DNA of 64,000 nt from positions 806,001 to 870,000 of the forward strand of contig NZ_CP126741.1 of assembly GCF_030246905.1 (NCBI RefSeq), read 5' to 3'. The translations under genes and the position numbers were made by a program. Below the pieces are notes generated by a model that saw only the letters and a list, made by a program, of their open reading frames with translations, had not been told where the DNA came from and did no database searches. Numbering within the stretch: position 1 is the stretch's first letter; every line of letters begins with the position of its first letter. This document shows positions 1 to 10,893 of this stretch, one piece after another. The DNA comes from Microbacterium sp. zg-Y818. GTDB lineage: Bacteria > Actinomycetota > Actinomycetes > Actinomycetales > Microbacteriaceae.

Positions 1-730
1 CAGCTTCGTGCTGACGATCTTCTCCATCGTCATCGTCATGAACGCCGTCAACTTCATCGACGGTCTCGACGGTCTGGTCGCCGGGGTCGCGCTCATCGCC
101 AACCTGGTCTTCTTCGCGTACGCGTACCTGCTCATGCGCGACATGGGTTCGGCGACCTACTTCACGATGGCGTCGTTCATCGCCGCCGTGCTCATCGGCG
201 CCTGCATCGGGTTCCTCCCGTTCAACTGGAACCCCGCGAAGATGTTCATGGGCGACTCCGGTGCCCTCATGATCGGGCTGCTGATGGCCTGCTCCGCCGT
301 ATCGATCACCGGCTCGCTCGACCCCGCTCTGCTGGGCGACCCCGACCAGTTCGGCCGCTCCCAGCTGCTGGGTGCGTTCATCCCGATCCTCCTCCCGATG
401 GTCGTCGTGCTGCTGCCGCTGCTCGATTTCGGCATGGCGGTGCTGCGGCGCATGCGCGCCGGCAAGTCCCCGTTCTCACCCGACCGCAAGCACCTGCACC
501 ACCGCATGCTCGACATGGGCCACTCCGACCGCGACGCCGTGCTGATCTTCTACGCCTGGACGGCGGTGGTCAGCCTCGCGGTGCTGCTGATGTACATCGG
601 TACGACGGCCGACTGGCCCGGGCAGTATCTGCCGGGCGTCGTCTTCGGTGCCATCGGCGCCATCGCCTGCCTCGTGGTCACCCTCACGCCCGCCCGACGC
701 GCCCGTCCCGCCCTTCAGGAGACCCGATGA
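1..730 (+). CDS. wecA: WecA/Rfe-type undecaprenyl-phosphate GlcNAc-1-phosphate transferase, 5' end missing
   Basis: Integral membrane enzyme that moves a HexNAc-1-phosphate from its UDP-sugar to undecaprenyl phosphate, the first lipid-linked step of wall glycan synthesis. The gene enters from the left edge in frame from base 2, so about 242 C-terminal residues are visible. Family hallmarks are NFIDGLDGLVAG, with the aspartates of the cytoplasmic catalytic loop, FNWNPAKMFMGDSGA, and the HLHHR loop after a hydrophobic stretch. The HLHHR loop and the position upstream of the atp operon, as in Mycobacterium tuberculosis (rfe-Rv1303-atpB), favour WecA over MraY. The stop overlaps the next start in ATGA. 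Confidence 0.9.
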   Translation, partial: SFVLTIFSIVIVMNAVNFIDGLDGLVAGVALIANLVFFAYAYLLMRDMGSATYFTMASFIAAVLIGACIGFLPFNWNPAKMFMGDSGALMIGLLMACSAVSITGSLDPALLGDPDQFGRSQLLGAFIPILLPMVVVLLPLLDFGMAVLRRMRAGKSPFSPDRKHLHHRMLDMGHSDRDAVLIFYAWTAVVSLAVLLMYIGTTADWPGQYLPGVVFGAIGAIACLVVTLTPARRARPALQETR

Positions 731-1215
731 CCCCGAACCCCGTGTCCAGTACCCCCGTCCTGCGCACCACCCTGCTGTGGTCGGCCGCCGTGACGGCGAT
801 CCTCGCCGTCATCGGTGCCGTGGCCGGCTACGCGGCCGGGGGAGTCGAAGGACTGTGGAGCGCCCTGGTGGGCGTCGGGCTGGCCTTCGCCTTCCTCGGC
901 ATCACCGGTGGGAGCATCCTCATCGCCAACCGGTGGTACGGCGACGCGCTGTATGTGCCGATCTTCTTCGGCATCGTTCTCGGCGGCTGGATCCTGAAGT
1001 TCGTCGTCTTCATCATCGTCCTGCTCGTGCTGCGCGGGCAGGCGTGGCTCAACCCCACCGTGTTCTTCGTCTCGCTCGTCGTCGGCATCATCGCGTCGCT
1101 CATCATCGACGTGATCGTGCTGATGCGCTCGCGCGTGCCGCACGCGAGCGATGTGACCCTCCCGACCGCCGAGGAAGTCGGTGAGGGGCCTGATGACGCC
1201 CCCGGGCGGCTCTGA
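727..1215 (+). CDS. AtpI-like small membrane protein of the atp operon
   Basis: 162-residue protein with four hydrophobic segments (about residues 15-37, 45-67, 76-100 and 108-131) and a polar acidic tail. It sits between wecA and atpB, where actinobacteria carry an ATP synthase I-like gene. In other bacteria AtpI helps assemble the c-ring or supply Mg2+. Sequence similarity to classical AtpI cannot be judged here, so the role is inferred from topology and position. The start ATG overlaps the wecA stop by 4 nt, so the two are translationally coupled. Confidence 0.75.
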   Translation: MTPNPVSSTPVLRTTLLWSAAVTAILAVIGAVAGYAAGGVEGLWSALVGVGLAFAFLGITGGSILIANRWYGDALYVPIFFGIVLGGWILKFVVFIIVLLVLRGQAWLNPTVFFVSLVVGIIASLIIDVIVLMRSRVPHASDVTLPTAEEVGEGPDDAPGRL

Positions 1216-1237
1216 GCGCCCCGGGAGTTTGATAGTG

Positions 1238-1243
1238 TTGACA
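1238..1243 (+). promoter_or_regulatory. Possible -35 box (TTGACA) upstream of atpB
   Basis: A perfect TTGACA lies in the 131-nt gap between the atpI-like gene and atpB, the only sizeable gap before the c subunit. No good TANNNT box is found 16-18 nt downstream (ATCACC at 1261). An overlapping TAGTGT at 1233-1238 could instead be a -10 box. A promoter here is plausible but not shown. Confidence 0.3.
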
Positions 1244-1346
1244 TGCGCCCGCCCCGCTCCATCACCCGGAGCATTTGTGGAGTGACGCTCATCGACCATC
1301 GTCGCACCGGTCCCGCACCGGCGCCCCGAAGCTGGAGCCCGCGCTG

Positions 1347-2150
1347 TTGATTCACGCTGCGACACTGATCGCCCCCACCGCCGACGAAGGCGGATTCCAC
1401 GGACCCTCGATTGACGAGTTCTTCCCCGAAGCCGTCTTCCAGTTCGGCGACCTCGTCATCAACCGGATCCACCTGATCCAGTTCATCGCGACCCTCGCGA
1501 TCGTGCTGATCTTCTGGCTCGGCACCCGACGCATGAAGGTCGTCCCCGGCCGCTTCCAGAGCATCGTCGAGATGGGGCTGGACTTCGTCCGGGTCAACAT
1601 CGCCGAAGACCTGCTCGGCAAGAAGGACGGCCAGCGGTTCCTGCCGATCCTCAGCACGATCTTCTTCATGGTGCTCTTCATGAACATCACGGGAATCATC
1701 CCGTTCATGAACATCGCCGGCACTGCGATCGTCGCCGTTCCGCTGCTGCTCGCGGTCGTCAGCTACGTCACCTTCATCTACGCCGGCATCAAGAAGAGCC
1801 CGAAGAACTTCTTCAAGAACGCGCTCTTCCCCACCGGTGTGCCGTGGCCGATCTACATCATCGTCACGCCCATCGAGCTGATCTCGACCTTCATCATCCG
1901 GCCGGTCACGCTGACCCTCCGACTTCTGATGAACATGATGGTCGGGCACCTGCTGCTGGTCCTCTTCTTCGCCGCGACGCAGTTCTTCCTGCTCGACCTC
2001 GGCGGCTGGTGGTCGGCGCTGGCTGCGGGCTCCCTCGCCTTCGGCTTCGTCTTCACACTCTTCGAAATCCTCGTGGCCGTCCTCCAGGCCTACGTCTTCG
2101 CTCTCCTCACCGCGGTCTACATCCAGCTCGCGGTCGCCGAAGAGCACTAA
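1347..2150 (+). CDS. atpB: F1Fo ATP synthase subunit a
   Basis: Membrane stator subunit that forms the proton half-channels against the c-ring. 267 residues from a proposed TTG start. The conserved helix LTLRLLMNMMVGH carries the essential arginine at about R192 (equivalent to E. coli R210), and the C-terminal helix LQAYVFALLTAVYI is typical. The start is uncertain. The frame is open from a GTG at 1275, but that adds about 24 residues of polar low-complexity sequence. The TTG at 1347 has a GGAG at 1334-1337, 9 nt upstream, and gives a normal N-terminus. CTG at 1344 is another option. First Fo gene of atpBEFHAGDC. Confidence 0.93.
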   Translation: MIHAATLIAPTADEGGFHGPSIDEFFPEAVFQFGDLVINRIHLIQFIATLAIVLIFWLGTRRMKVVPGRFQSIVEMGLDFVRVNIAEDLLGKKDGQRFLPILSTIFFMVLFMNITGIIPFMNIAGTAIVAVPLLLAVVSYVTFIYAGIKKSPKNFFKNALFPTGVPWPIYIIVTPIELISTFIIRPVTLTLRLLMNMMVGHLLLVLFFAATQFFLLDLGGWWSALAAGSLAFGFVFTLFEILVAVLQAYVFALLTAVYIQLAVAEEH

Positions 2151-2176
2151 GCGGGTCGGCTCACAGCCGCCCATAA

Positions 2177-2431
<255 letters not shown>

Positions 2432-2459
2432 TCGCCCCCTCCAGCCCTAAGGAGACAGG

Positions 2460-3011
2460 ATGCTGAACGCTCTTGTCGCGTACGCCGCGGAAGAGGGTGG
2501 CACGCCCAACCCGCTGATCCCCGCCTGGTACGACATCATCTGGTCGGCGGTCTGCTTCGTCATCATCCTGTTCGTCATGTGGAAGGTCGCCCTTCCCAAG
2601 ATGAAGACGCTGCTCGACGAGCGTGCCGCTTCGATCGAGGGCAACATCGCCAAGGCCGACGAGGCCCAGCGCAAGGCTGAGGCCGCCCTCGAGCAGTACA
2701 CCGCTCAGCTGGCCGAGGCCCGCAAGGAAGCCGGTGAGATCCGCGAGGCCGCCCGTGAGGACGGCAAGAAGATCGTCGCCGAGGCGAAGGATGCCGCTTC
2801 CTCCGAGGCAGCGCGCCTCACCGCTGCCGCTCACGCCCAGATCGAGGCCGAGCGTCAGACGGCGCTCGTCTCGCTGCGCAGCGAGGTGGGCGGGCTTGCC
2901 CTCGACCTCGCGGGCGGTGTGATCGGCGAGAGCCTGTCGGACGACGCGAAGGCTCAGGCCGTCGTGGATCGCTTCCTGGCCGAGCTCGAGTCGTCTGAGG
3001 CGTCCAAGTAA
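2460..3011 (+). CDS. atpF: F1Fo ATP synthase subunit b
   Basis: Peripheral stalk subunit of 183 residues. One N-terminal transmembrane helix (about residues 22-44, DIIWSAVCFVIILFVMW) is followed by a long, highly charged Ala/Glu/Lys coiled coil that dimerises and holds delta against alpha3beta3. AAGGAG at 2449-2454 fixes the ATG. The stop codon TAA overlaps the atpH ATG by one base, so b and delta are coupled but not fused. Mycobacteria instead have a b-delta fusion. Confidence 0.96.
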   Translation: MLNALVAYAAEEGGTPNPLIPAWYDIIWSAVCFVIILFVMWKVALPKMKTLLDERAASIEGNIAKADEAQRKAEAALEQYTAQLAEARKEAGEIREAAREDGKKIVAEAKDAASSEAARLTAAAHAQIEAERQTALVSLRSEVGGLALDLAGGVIGESLSDDAKAQAVVDRFLAELESSEASK

Positions 3012-3799
3012 TGGGCAGCGCGACCACTCAGGCCCGGGCGGCGACGACGGCCGCGCTCGCCGCGGCGTCGTCGGTCGACCTCGACGTCGCTCGCGAGCTG
3101 TTCGCCGCGGCGCGGACGCTGGGCGACTCGTCCCAGCTGAGCGGCGCGCTTGCCGACTCCTCTGCTGCGCCCGGCGCGCGGGCACAGGTGGTCTCGCACG
3201 TGTTCGGCACGTACGGATCCACCACGGTGTCCCTGCTCTCGGCCGCGGCGCAGCAGCGGTGGTCCTCGGCGTCGGACCTCGTCGACGGGATCGAGGAGCT
3301 CGGCATCCGTGCCGCCGCGATCGCGGAGCCCGGCTCCGACATCGAGGGTGAGCTGTTCGAGGTGGTGCGCACCATCGCCGCCAATCCCGAACTGGAACTG
3401 GCTCTGGGCAGCCGCCTCGGCGAGGCGTCGGCCAAGGGCACGCTTGTCGAGAGTCTGCTGCGCGGCCGTACCAGCGTGGCCACGACCCTCATCGTCTCGT
3501 CGGCTGTGCAGCAGCCGCGCGAGCGTCGTGTACGGCAGCTGATCGGCCGTGCGATGCGCCTGGTCGCGCAGCAGCGAGGACGGTCGGTGGCCACGGTCAT
3601 CGCCGCCAGGCCGCTGAGCGCCCCGCAGGCCGAGCGCCTCACCGCTGCGCTGTCGCAGCGGTACGGCACCGAGATCTCCCTCAACGTCGTCATCGACCCC
3701 TCGGTCGTCGGCGGAGTGCGGGTGGAGATCGCGGACGACGTCATCGACGCCAGCGTGTCGAGTCGTCTGCACGACCTGCGCCAAAAGCTGGCCGGTTAG
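3011..3799 (+). CDS. atpH: F1Fo ATP synthase subunit delta (OSCP), long form
   Basis: Links the b stalk to the top of the F1 head. At 262 residues it is much longer than the roughly 177 residues of E. coli delta; about 260-270 residues is usual in actinobacteria. The N-terminal helical domain is followed by a C-terminal part that ends in the family pattern SVVGGVRVEIADDVIDASVSSR. Starts one base inside the atpF stop. Confidence 0.95.
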   Translation: MGSATTQARAATTAALAAASSVDLDVARELFAAARTLGDSSQLSGALADSSAAPGARAQVVSHVFGTYGSTTVSLLSAAAQQRWSSASDLVDGIEELGIRAAAIAEPGSDIEGELFEVVRTIAANPELELALGSRLGEASAKGTLVESLLRGRTSVATTLIVSSAVQQPRERRVRQLIGRAMRLVAQQRGRSVATVIAARPLSAPQAERLTAALSQRYGTEISLNVVIDPSVVGGVRVEIADDVIDASVSSRLHDLRQKLAG

Positions 3800-3805
3800 A
3801 GCTTC

Positions 3806-3821
3806 CCGCTCAGCGGAGCGG
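3806..3821 (+). other. Small hairpin between atpH and atpA
   Basis: CCGCTC and GAGCGG pair around an AGCG tetraloop seven bases after the atpH stop, followed by AGATTTC. It lies inside the operon, so it more likely tunes mRNA stability or atpH/atpA stoichiometry than ends transcription. Confidence 0.4.
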
Positions 3822-3863
3822 AGATTTCGGGGCCGTGAGGTCCCATGAACACGAAGGAAGACC

Positions 3864-5504
3864 ATGGCAGAACTCTCCATCAGCCCCGACGTCATCCGTG
3901 ACGCGCTGAAGGACTTCGTCGCCGCATACGAGCCCTCCGGGGCCGCGGCGACCGAGGTCGGCACCGTCATCGACGCCGCAGACGGCATCGCCCACGTCGA
4001 GGGACTCCCCGGCGTGATGGCGAACGAGCTGGTCCGCTTCGCGGACGGCACCGCCGGCCTGGCGCTGAACCTCGACGAGCACGCGATCGGTGTCGTCGTC
4101 CTCGGCGACTTCTCCGGCGTCGAGGCGGGCCAGCAGGTCACCCGCACCGGCGAGGTCCTCTCGGTCCCCGTCGGCGACGGTTACCTCGGCCGCGTCGTCG
4201 ACCCGCTCGGCAACCCGATCGACGGCCTGGGCGCCGTGGCAGCCGATGGCCGTCGCGCGCTCGAGCTGCAGGCGCCCGGCGTCATGTCGCGCAAGAGCGT
4301 GCACGAGCCGATGCAGACGGGCATCAAGGCGATCGACGCCATGATCCCGGTCGGCCGCGGCCAGCGCCAGCTCATCATCGGCGACCGGCAGACCGGCAAG
4401 ACGGCCATCGCGATCGACACGATCATCAACCAGAAGGCCAACTGGGAGTCCGGCGACGTCAACAAGCAGGTGCGCTGCATCTACGTCGCCATCGGCCAGA
4501 AGGGCTCCACGATCGCCGGCGTCAAGGGCGCGCTCGAGGATGCCGGCGCCATGGAGTACACCACGATCGTGGCCGCTCCTGCGTCGGACCCCGCCGGCTT
4601 CAAGTACCTCGCCCCCTACACCGGCTCGGCGATCGGCCAGCACTGGATGTACGGCGGCAAGCACGTGCTGATCATCTTCGACGACCTGTCGAAGCAGGCT
4701 GAGGCCTACCGCGCCGTGTCGCTGCTGCTGCGCCGCCCGCCGGGCCGCGAGGCCTACCCGGGTGACGTCTTCTACCTGCACTCGCGTCTGCTCGAGCGTT
4801 GCGCGAAGCTCTCGGACGAGCTGGGCGCCGGCTCGATGACGGGTCTTCCCATCATCGAGACCAAGGCCAACGACGTGTCGGCGTACATCCCGACCAACGT
4901 GATCTCGATCACCGACGGCCAGATCTTCCTGCAGTCCGACCTCTTCAACGCCAACCAGCGTCCCGCGGTCGACGTCGGCATCTCGGTGTCGCGCGTCGGT
5001 GGCGACGCCCAGGTGAAGTCGATCAAGAAGGTCTCCGGAACGCTGAAGCTCGAGCTCGCGCAGTACCGCTCGCTCGAGGCGTTCGCCATGTTCGCCTCGG
5101 ACCTCGACGCCGCCTCGCGGCGCCAGCTGGCCCGCGGTGCGCGTCTGACCGAGCTGCTCAAGCAGCCGCAGTACTCGCCGTACCCGGTGGAGGAGCAGGT
5201 CGTCTCGATCTGGGCCGGCACCAACGGCAAGCTCGACACCATCGCGGTGGAGGACGTGCTGCGCTTCGAGCGCGAGCTGCTCGATTACCTCAAGCGCAAC
5301 ACGTCGATCCTCGACACGCTGCGCGAGACCAATGTCCTCGATGACGACACGGCGGCCCAGCTCGAGAAGCTGGTCGACGAGTTCGTGCTCGAGTTCCAGT
5401 CCGGCAAGGGCATGGCGATCAACAACCCGGGTCACGAGGAGTTCGCGGCAGCAGCCGCCGACGATGTGAACCAGGAAAAGATCGTCAAGGGCCGCCGGGG
5501 CTGA
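3864..5504 (+). CDS. atpA: F1Fo ATP synthase subunit alpha
   Basis: 546-residue non-catalytic nucleotide-binding subunit of the F1 head. It has the N-terminal beta-barrel, the P-loop GDRQTGKT at residues 173-180, and the conserved [34 protein letters not shown] and [12 protein letters not shown] blocks. The C-terminal helical domain extends past the typical end by a short Ala-rich segment ([12 protein letters not shown]). ATG with GAAGGA upstream at 3852-3857. Confidence 0.98.
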   Translation: MAELSISPDVIRDALKDFVAAYEPSGAAATEVGTVIDAADGIAHVEGLPGVMANELVRFADGTAGLALNLDEHAIGVVVLGDFSGVEAGQQVTRTGEVLSVPVGDGYLGRVVDPLGNPIDGLGAVAADGRRALELQAPGVMSRKSVHEPMQTGIKAIDAMIPVGRGQRQLIIGDRQTGKTAIAIDTIINQKANWESGDVNKQVRCIYVAIGQKGSTIAGVKGALEDAGAMEYTTIVAAPASDPAGFKYLAPYTGSAIGQHWMYGGKHVLIIFDDLSKQAEAYRAVSLLLRRPPGREAYPGDVFYLHSRLLERCAKLSDELGAGSMTGLPIIETKANDVSAYIPTNVISITDGQIFLQSDLFNANQRPAVDVGISVSRVGGDAQVKSIKKVSGTLKLELAQYRSLEAFAMFASDLDAASRRQLARGARLTELLKQPQYSPYPVEEQVVSIWAGTNGKLDTIAVEDVLRFERELLDYLKRNTSILDTLRETNVLDDDTAAQLEKLVDEFVLEFQSGKGMAINNPGHEEFAAAAADDVNQEKIVKGRRG

Positions 5505-5524
5505 CGACTCAGTAGGGATAGCCA

Positions 5525-7892
<2,368 letters not shown>

Positions 7893-7893
7893 C

Positions 7894-8154
7894 ATGGCGA
7901 TCTCCGTCAGCCTCGTCTCCGCGGAGTCGGAGGTCTGGTCCGGTGAGGCGAGCCTCGTCGTGGCCAAGACCGTCGAGGGTGAGATCGGCTTCATGAGCGG
8001 TCACGAGCCCGTGCTCGCGATCCTCGCCGAAGGTCAGGTGCGCATCACCACCGAGGACGGCCGCAAGGTCGTCGCCGACGCGCGCGAAGGTTTCCTGTCG
8101 ATGGCGGGGGACGAACTGTCCATCGTGGCGGGACACGCCGCGCTGGTCTCCTGA
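7894..8154 (+). CDS. atpC: F1Fo ATP synthase subunit epsilon, short form
   Basis: 86-residue epsilon subunit made of the N-terminal beta-sandwich domain only (LVSAESEVWSGEA..., GEIGFMSGHEPVLAIL). The C-terminal pair of inhibitory helices found in E. coli epsilon (about 138 residues) is absent, so ATPase inhibition by epsilon is probably weak or different. A short epsilon is seen in other actinobacteria. Last gene of the operon. Confidence 0.95.
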   Translation: MAISVSLVSAESEVWSGEASLVVAKTVEGEIGFMSGHEPVLAILAEGQVRITTEDGRKVVADAREGFLSMAGDELSIVAGHAALVS

Positions 8155-8163
8155 CCGCTGACA

Positions 8164-8210
8164 ACGCACGAATGCACCGGATGAGCCTGCTCTTCGGTGC
8201 ATTCGTGCGT
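8164..8210 (+). terminator. Terminator of the atp operon
   Basis: A perfect 16-bp inverted repeat (8164-8179 with 8195-8210, arm ACGCACGAATGCACCG) around a 15-nt loop starts ten bases after the atpC stop. There is no U tract, as is common for actinobacterial terminators. It separates the operon from yaaA. Confidence 0.8.
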
Positions 8211-8233
8211 TCCGGGGTGGCAGGGCAGGCACG

Positions 8234-8989
8234 ATGCTGATCTTGCTGCCGCCCTCCGAGACGAAGCGCTCAGGTGGCGAGGGCGAGCCCCTGGATGCCA
8301 CCGGGCTCGCCTTGCCGCAGCTCGCGCCGCAGCGGGCCGCCGTGATCGATGCGCTGGTCGCGCTGTCCGGCGACGAGCAGGCCGCGATGAAAGCGCTGAA
8401 GCTCAGCGACCGTCAGCGCGGCGAGGTGGCGGTGAACGCTGCGCTGCGAACGGCTGCCACGATGCCGGCGGTGGACCGCTACACCGGGGTGCTGTTCGAC
8501 GCGCTCGGTGCGGCATCGCTCGATGAGTCCGCCCGCGGCTGGCTCGGCGCCCAGGCGATGATCCACTCGGCACCGTTCGGGCCGGTGTCGGCCCTCGACC
8601 TGATTCCGGCGTACCGGCTCGCCGCCGGTGCGCGCCTGCCCGGCCTCCCGGCGCTGCGGCGGTTCTGGGCAGAGCCGGTCGCGGCGGCGATCGCCGCCGC
8701 GGACCCCGCCTTCGTGCTTGATCTGCGCTCCGAGGCCTACGTCGCGCTGGGCCCGGTGCCGGCCACCGTCGACAGCGTCTACGTGCGGGTGGTCTCCGCG
8801 GGACCCGACGGCACGGTGCGGGCGCTCAACCACTTCAACAAGCGTGCGAAGGGCGAGCTCGTGCGCCTGCTCGCCGCCGACCGCCCCGTCATCAGGTCCT
8901 TGGCGACGCTGCGCGACTGGGCGGAGAGCGTCGGCCTTCAGACGCGCCTCGGCACCCCCGGTGAGATCGAGCTGTTCGCTAGCATGTGA
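8234..8989 (+). CDS. yaaA: YaaA family peroxide-stress protein
   Basis: 251 residues, the usual length for YaaA/DUF328. It opens with MLILLPPSETK and has the conserved LNHFNKRAKGELVR block near residues 200-213, the family's DNA-binding-like helix-hairpin region. In E. coli YaaA lowers free intracellular iron during H2O2 stress. It stands alone behind the atp terminator. Confidence 0.9.
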   Translation: MLILLPPSETKRSGGEGEPLDATGLALPQLAPQRAAVIDALVALSGDEQAAMKALKLSDRQRGEVAVNAALRTAATMPAVDRYTGVLFDALGAASLDESARGWLGAQAMIHSAPFGPVSALDLIPAYRLAAGARLPGLPALRRFWAEPVAAAIAAADPAFVLDLRSEAYVALGPVPATVDSVYVRVVSAGPDGTVRALNHFNKRAKGELVRLLAADRPVIRSLATLRDWAESVGLQTRLGTPGEIELFASM

Positions 8990-9052
8990 TCACGGTGTGC
9001 GCCCCGTCGACGTCGTGCGCACCATCATCGTCTGACTTCGGAGGCCGACACC

Positions 9053-9811
9053 ATGAGTCCTTACGACACCGACAGCGCCGCCGTCGCGGTGCTCGCCCTG
9101 CTCGGGATCGGCATCGGCCTGCTCCTCGCGGCCGGCGGGTACGTGCTGACGTCGCTGTTCATGATGAAGATCTTCGACAAAGCGGGCGTGCAGGGCCGCT
9201 GGCGCGCGTGGGTTCCGATCTACAACACGATGGTCTTCGTCAAGCTCGGTGATCTGAACCCCTGGTGGCTGCTCATCGCCTGGGGTGCCGGGATCCTCCT
9301 CGCCCCTGTGGGCGTCGGGTCGCTCTTCTTCTTCGCCGCCGGTGTCTACACGATCCTCGGCGCGTACCGCGTGGGACTGAAGCTGCAGAAGGAGCCCGTC
9401 TGGGTCGTGCTCTACATCTTCCTGTCGATCGTGTGGCTCGGCATCCTCGCGTTCGACCGCTCACGGTGGAGCCTCGCCGTTCCGCCGGCGCCCTGGGCGA
9501 ATTCGTTCCTGCGTGACACCACACGGTGGTCGGGCATCCCGGTGCAGGCCCCGGCCGTGGGGCAGTACCCCGCTGCCGGCTACGCCGCCTACCCGCCGCC
9601 GCCCGCCACGGGCGCCTACCCGCCCGCCTCGTACCCGCCCGCCGGCTACCAGCAGCCCGTGCCGCCCGCCGGCTATCAGCCGCCTGCTGCGCCCGCGGGC
9701 TATCAGCCGCCCGCGGCCACCCAGCCGCCGCCCTATGAGCCTCCGCAGCCGCCGACGGCCCCGCCTGACACCGAGCCGCCCGCGGCACCCGAGCCGCCCC
9801 GGCAGCCGTGA
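9053..9811 (+). CDS. DUF5684-like membrane protein with Pro/Tyr-rich tail
   Basis: 252 residues in two halves. Residues 10-140 hold about four membrane segments with the DUF5684-like pattern AWVPIYNTMVFVKLGDLNPWW. From about residue 165 the protein is a low-complexity tail of repeated PPAGYQ/PAGYQPP units, then a PPxPP run. Such tails are common on actinobacterial membrane proteins, but no function can be assigned. ATG preceded by CGGAGGCC. The stop overlaps the next start in GTGA. Confidence 0.7.
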   Translation: MSPYDTDSAAVAVLALLGIGIGLLLAAGGYVLTSLFMMKIFDKAGVQGRWRAWVPIYNTMVFVKLGDLNPWWLLIAWGAGILLAPVGVGSLFFFAAGVYTILGAYRVGLKLQKEPVWVVLYIFLSIVWLGILAFDRSRWSLAVPPAPWANSFLRDTTRWSGIPVQAPAVGQYPAAGYAAYPPPPATGAYPPASYPPAGYQQPVPPAGYQPPAAPAGYQPPAATQPPPYEPPQPPTAPPDTEPPAAPEPPRQP

Positions 9812-10794
9812 CCGGCCCGGCGCTGCGCCGCGTCGGCGCATCGGGACTGGTCGTCTCGGCCGCAGGCCTCGGCTGCAACAACTTCGGTCGCGCCGGCACT
9901 GTGACGGAGACCCTCGAGGGCACGCGTGCGGTGCTCGATGCCGCCATCGACGCGGGGATCACGTTCTTCGACACCGCGGACATGTACGGCAAGGAGCCGG
10001 GCCTGTCCGAGACGCTGATGGGGCAGGCACTGGGCGCGCGCCGCGACCAGGTGGTGCTCGCGACCAAGTTCGGGCACTCCGGCGCCGCCATGCCGGGACT
10101 TCCCACGGAGGCGAAGGGATCGCGGGCGTACATCCGGCGGGCGGTCGAAGGGTCGCTGAAGCGCCTGCGCACCGACTGGATCGACCTGTACCAGCTGCAC
10201 ACCCCGGACCCCGGCACGCCGATCGAGGAGACCCTCGATGCCCTGGGCGACCTCGTCCGCGAGGGCAAGGTGCGCTACATCGGCCACTCCAACCTCAGCG
10301 GATGGCAGATCGCCGAGGCCGATCTCGTCGCCCGCGCGCGGAACGACGTGCCGTTCGTGTCCGCCCAGAACCACTACAGCCTGCTCGCCCGGGCGGCCGA
10401 GCGCGAAGTGCTCCCCGCCGTGGAGCGCTTCGGGCTGGGTTTCCTGCCGTACTTTCCCCTCCACAACGGGCTGCTCACGGGTAAGTTCCGCCGCGACGAG
10501 GCCCCAGCCGACAGCCGCATCATGCGCCAGCGCCGGCACGTCTACGACGACGCGCCGTGGGATGCGCTCGAGGCCTACCGCGCCTTCTGCGACGAGCGCG
10601 GCATCAGCATGCTCGAAGCGACCTACGGCTGGCTGCTCTCGCGCCCCGGCCTGTCGAGCGTCATCGCCGGGGCGACCACCCCCGAGCAGGTGCGTGCCAA
10701 CGCTGCGGCTTCAGCATGGGTGCCGCTTTCCGAAGACCTCGAGGCCATCGACGCGATGTTCCCGCTGCCGGCCGACCCGGCCGCGCGCGTCTGA
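9808..10794 (+). CDS. Aldo/keto reductase
   Basis: 328-residue NADPH-dependent oxidoreductase with an AKR TIM barrel. The catalytic tetrad is visible: Asp and Tyr in FFDTADMYGK, Lys in VVLATKFGHSG, His in DLYQLHTPDP. The C-terminal cofactor segment SVIAGATTPEQVRANA is typical. The substrate cannot be deduced. GTG start overlaps the preceding stop (GTGA), so it is coupled to the membrane protein gene. Confidence 0.92.
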   Translation: MTGPALRRVGASGLVVSAAGLGCNNFGRAGTVTETLEGTRAVLDAAIDAGITFFDTADMYGKEPGLSETLMGQALGARRDQVVLATKFGHSGAAMPGLPTEAKGSRAYIRRAVEGSLKRLRTDWIDLYQLHTPDPGTPIEETLDALGDLVREGKVRYIGHSNLSGWQIAEADLVARARNDVPFVSAQNHYSLLARAAEREVLPAVERFGLGFLPYFPLHNGLLTGKFRRDEAPADSRIMRQRRHVYDDAPWDALEAYRAFCDERGISMLEATYGWLLSRPGLSSVIAGATTPEQVRANAAASAWVPLSEDLEAIDAMFPLPADPAARV

Positions 10795-10848
10795 GGGCGG
10801 TTCGCCCACAGCGCACGCGCGCGACTGGCTCGTCGCGGGGTGCAGGCG

Positions 10849-10854
10849 TAGCGT
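10849..10854 (+). promoter_or_regulatory. Putative -10 box for the ABC exporter pair
   Basis: TAGCGT in the 75-nt gap after the aldo/keto reductase gene. Transcription from about 10861 would give a short leader containing the GAAGGGGGG ribosome binding site at 10882-10890. Confidence 0.4.
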
Positions 10855-10893
10855 CTCAATCGGTGCGCCATGCCCGGCGCTGAAGGGGGGACC

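Noticed and set aside
1..730. MraY rather than WecA
   Set aside because: The HLHHR loop and the genomic position before atp genes fit WecA/Rfe; mraY would be expected inside the division-and-wall cluster.
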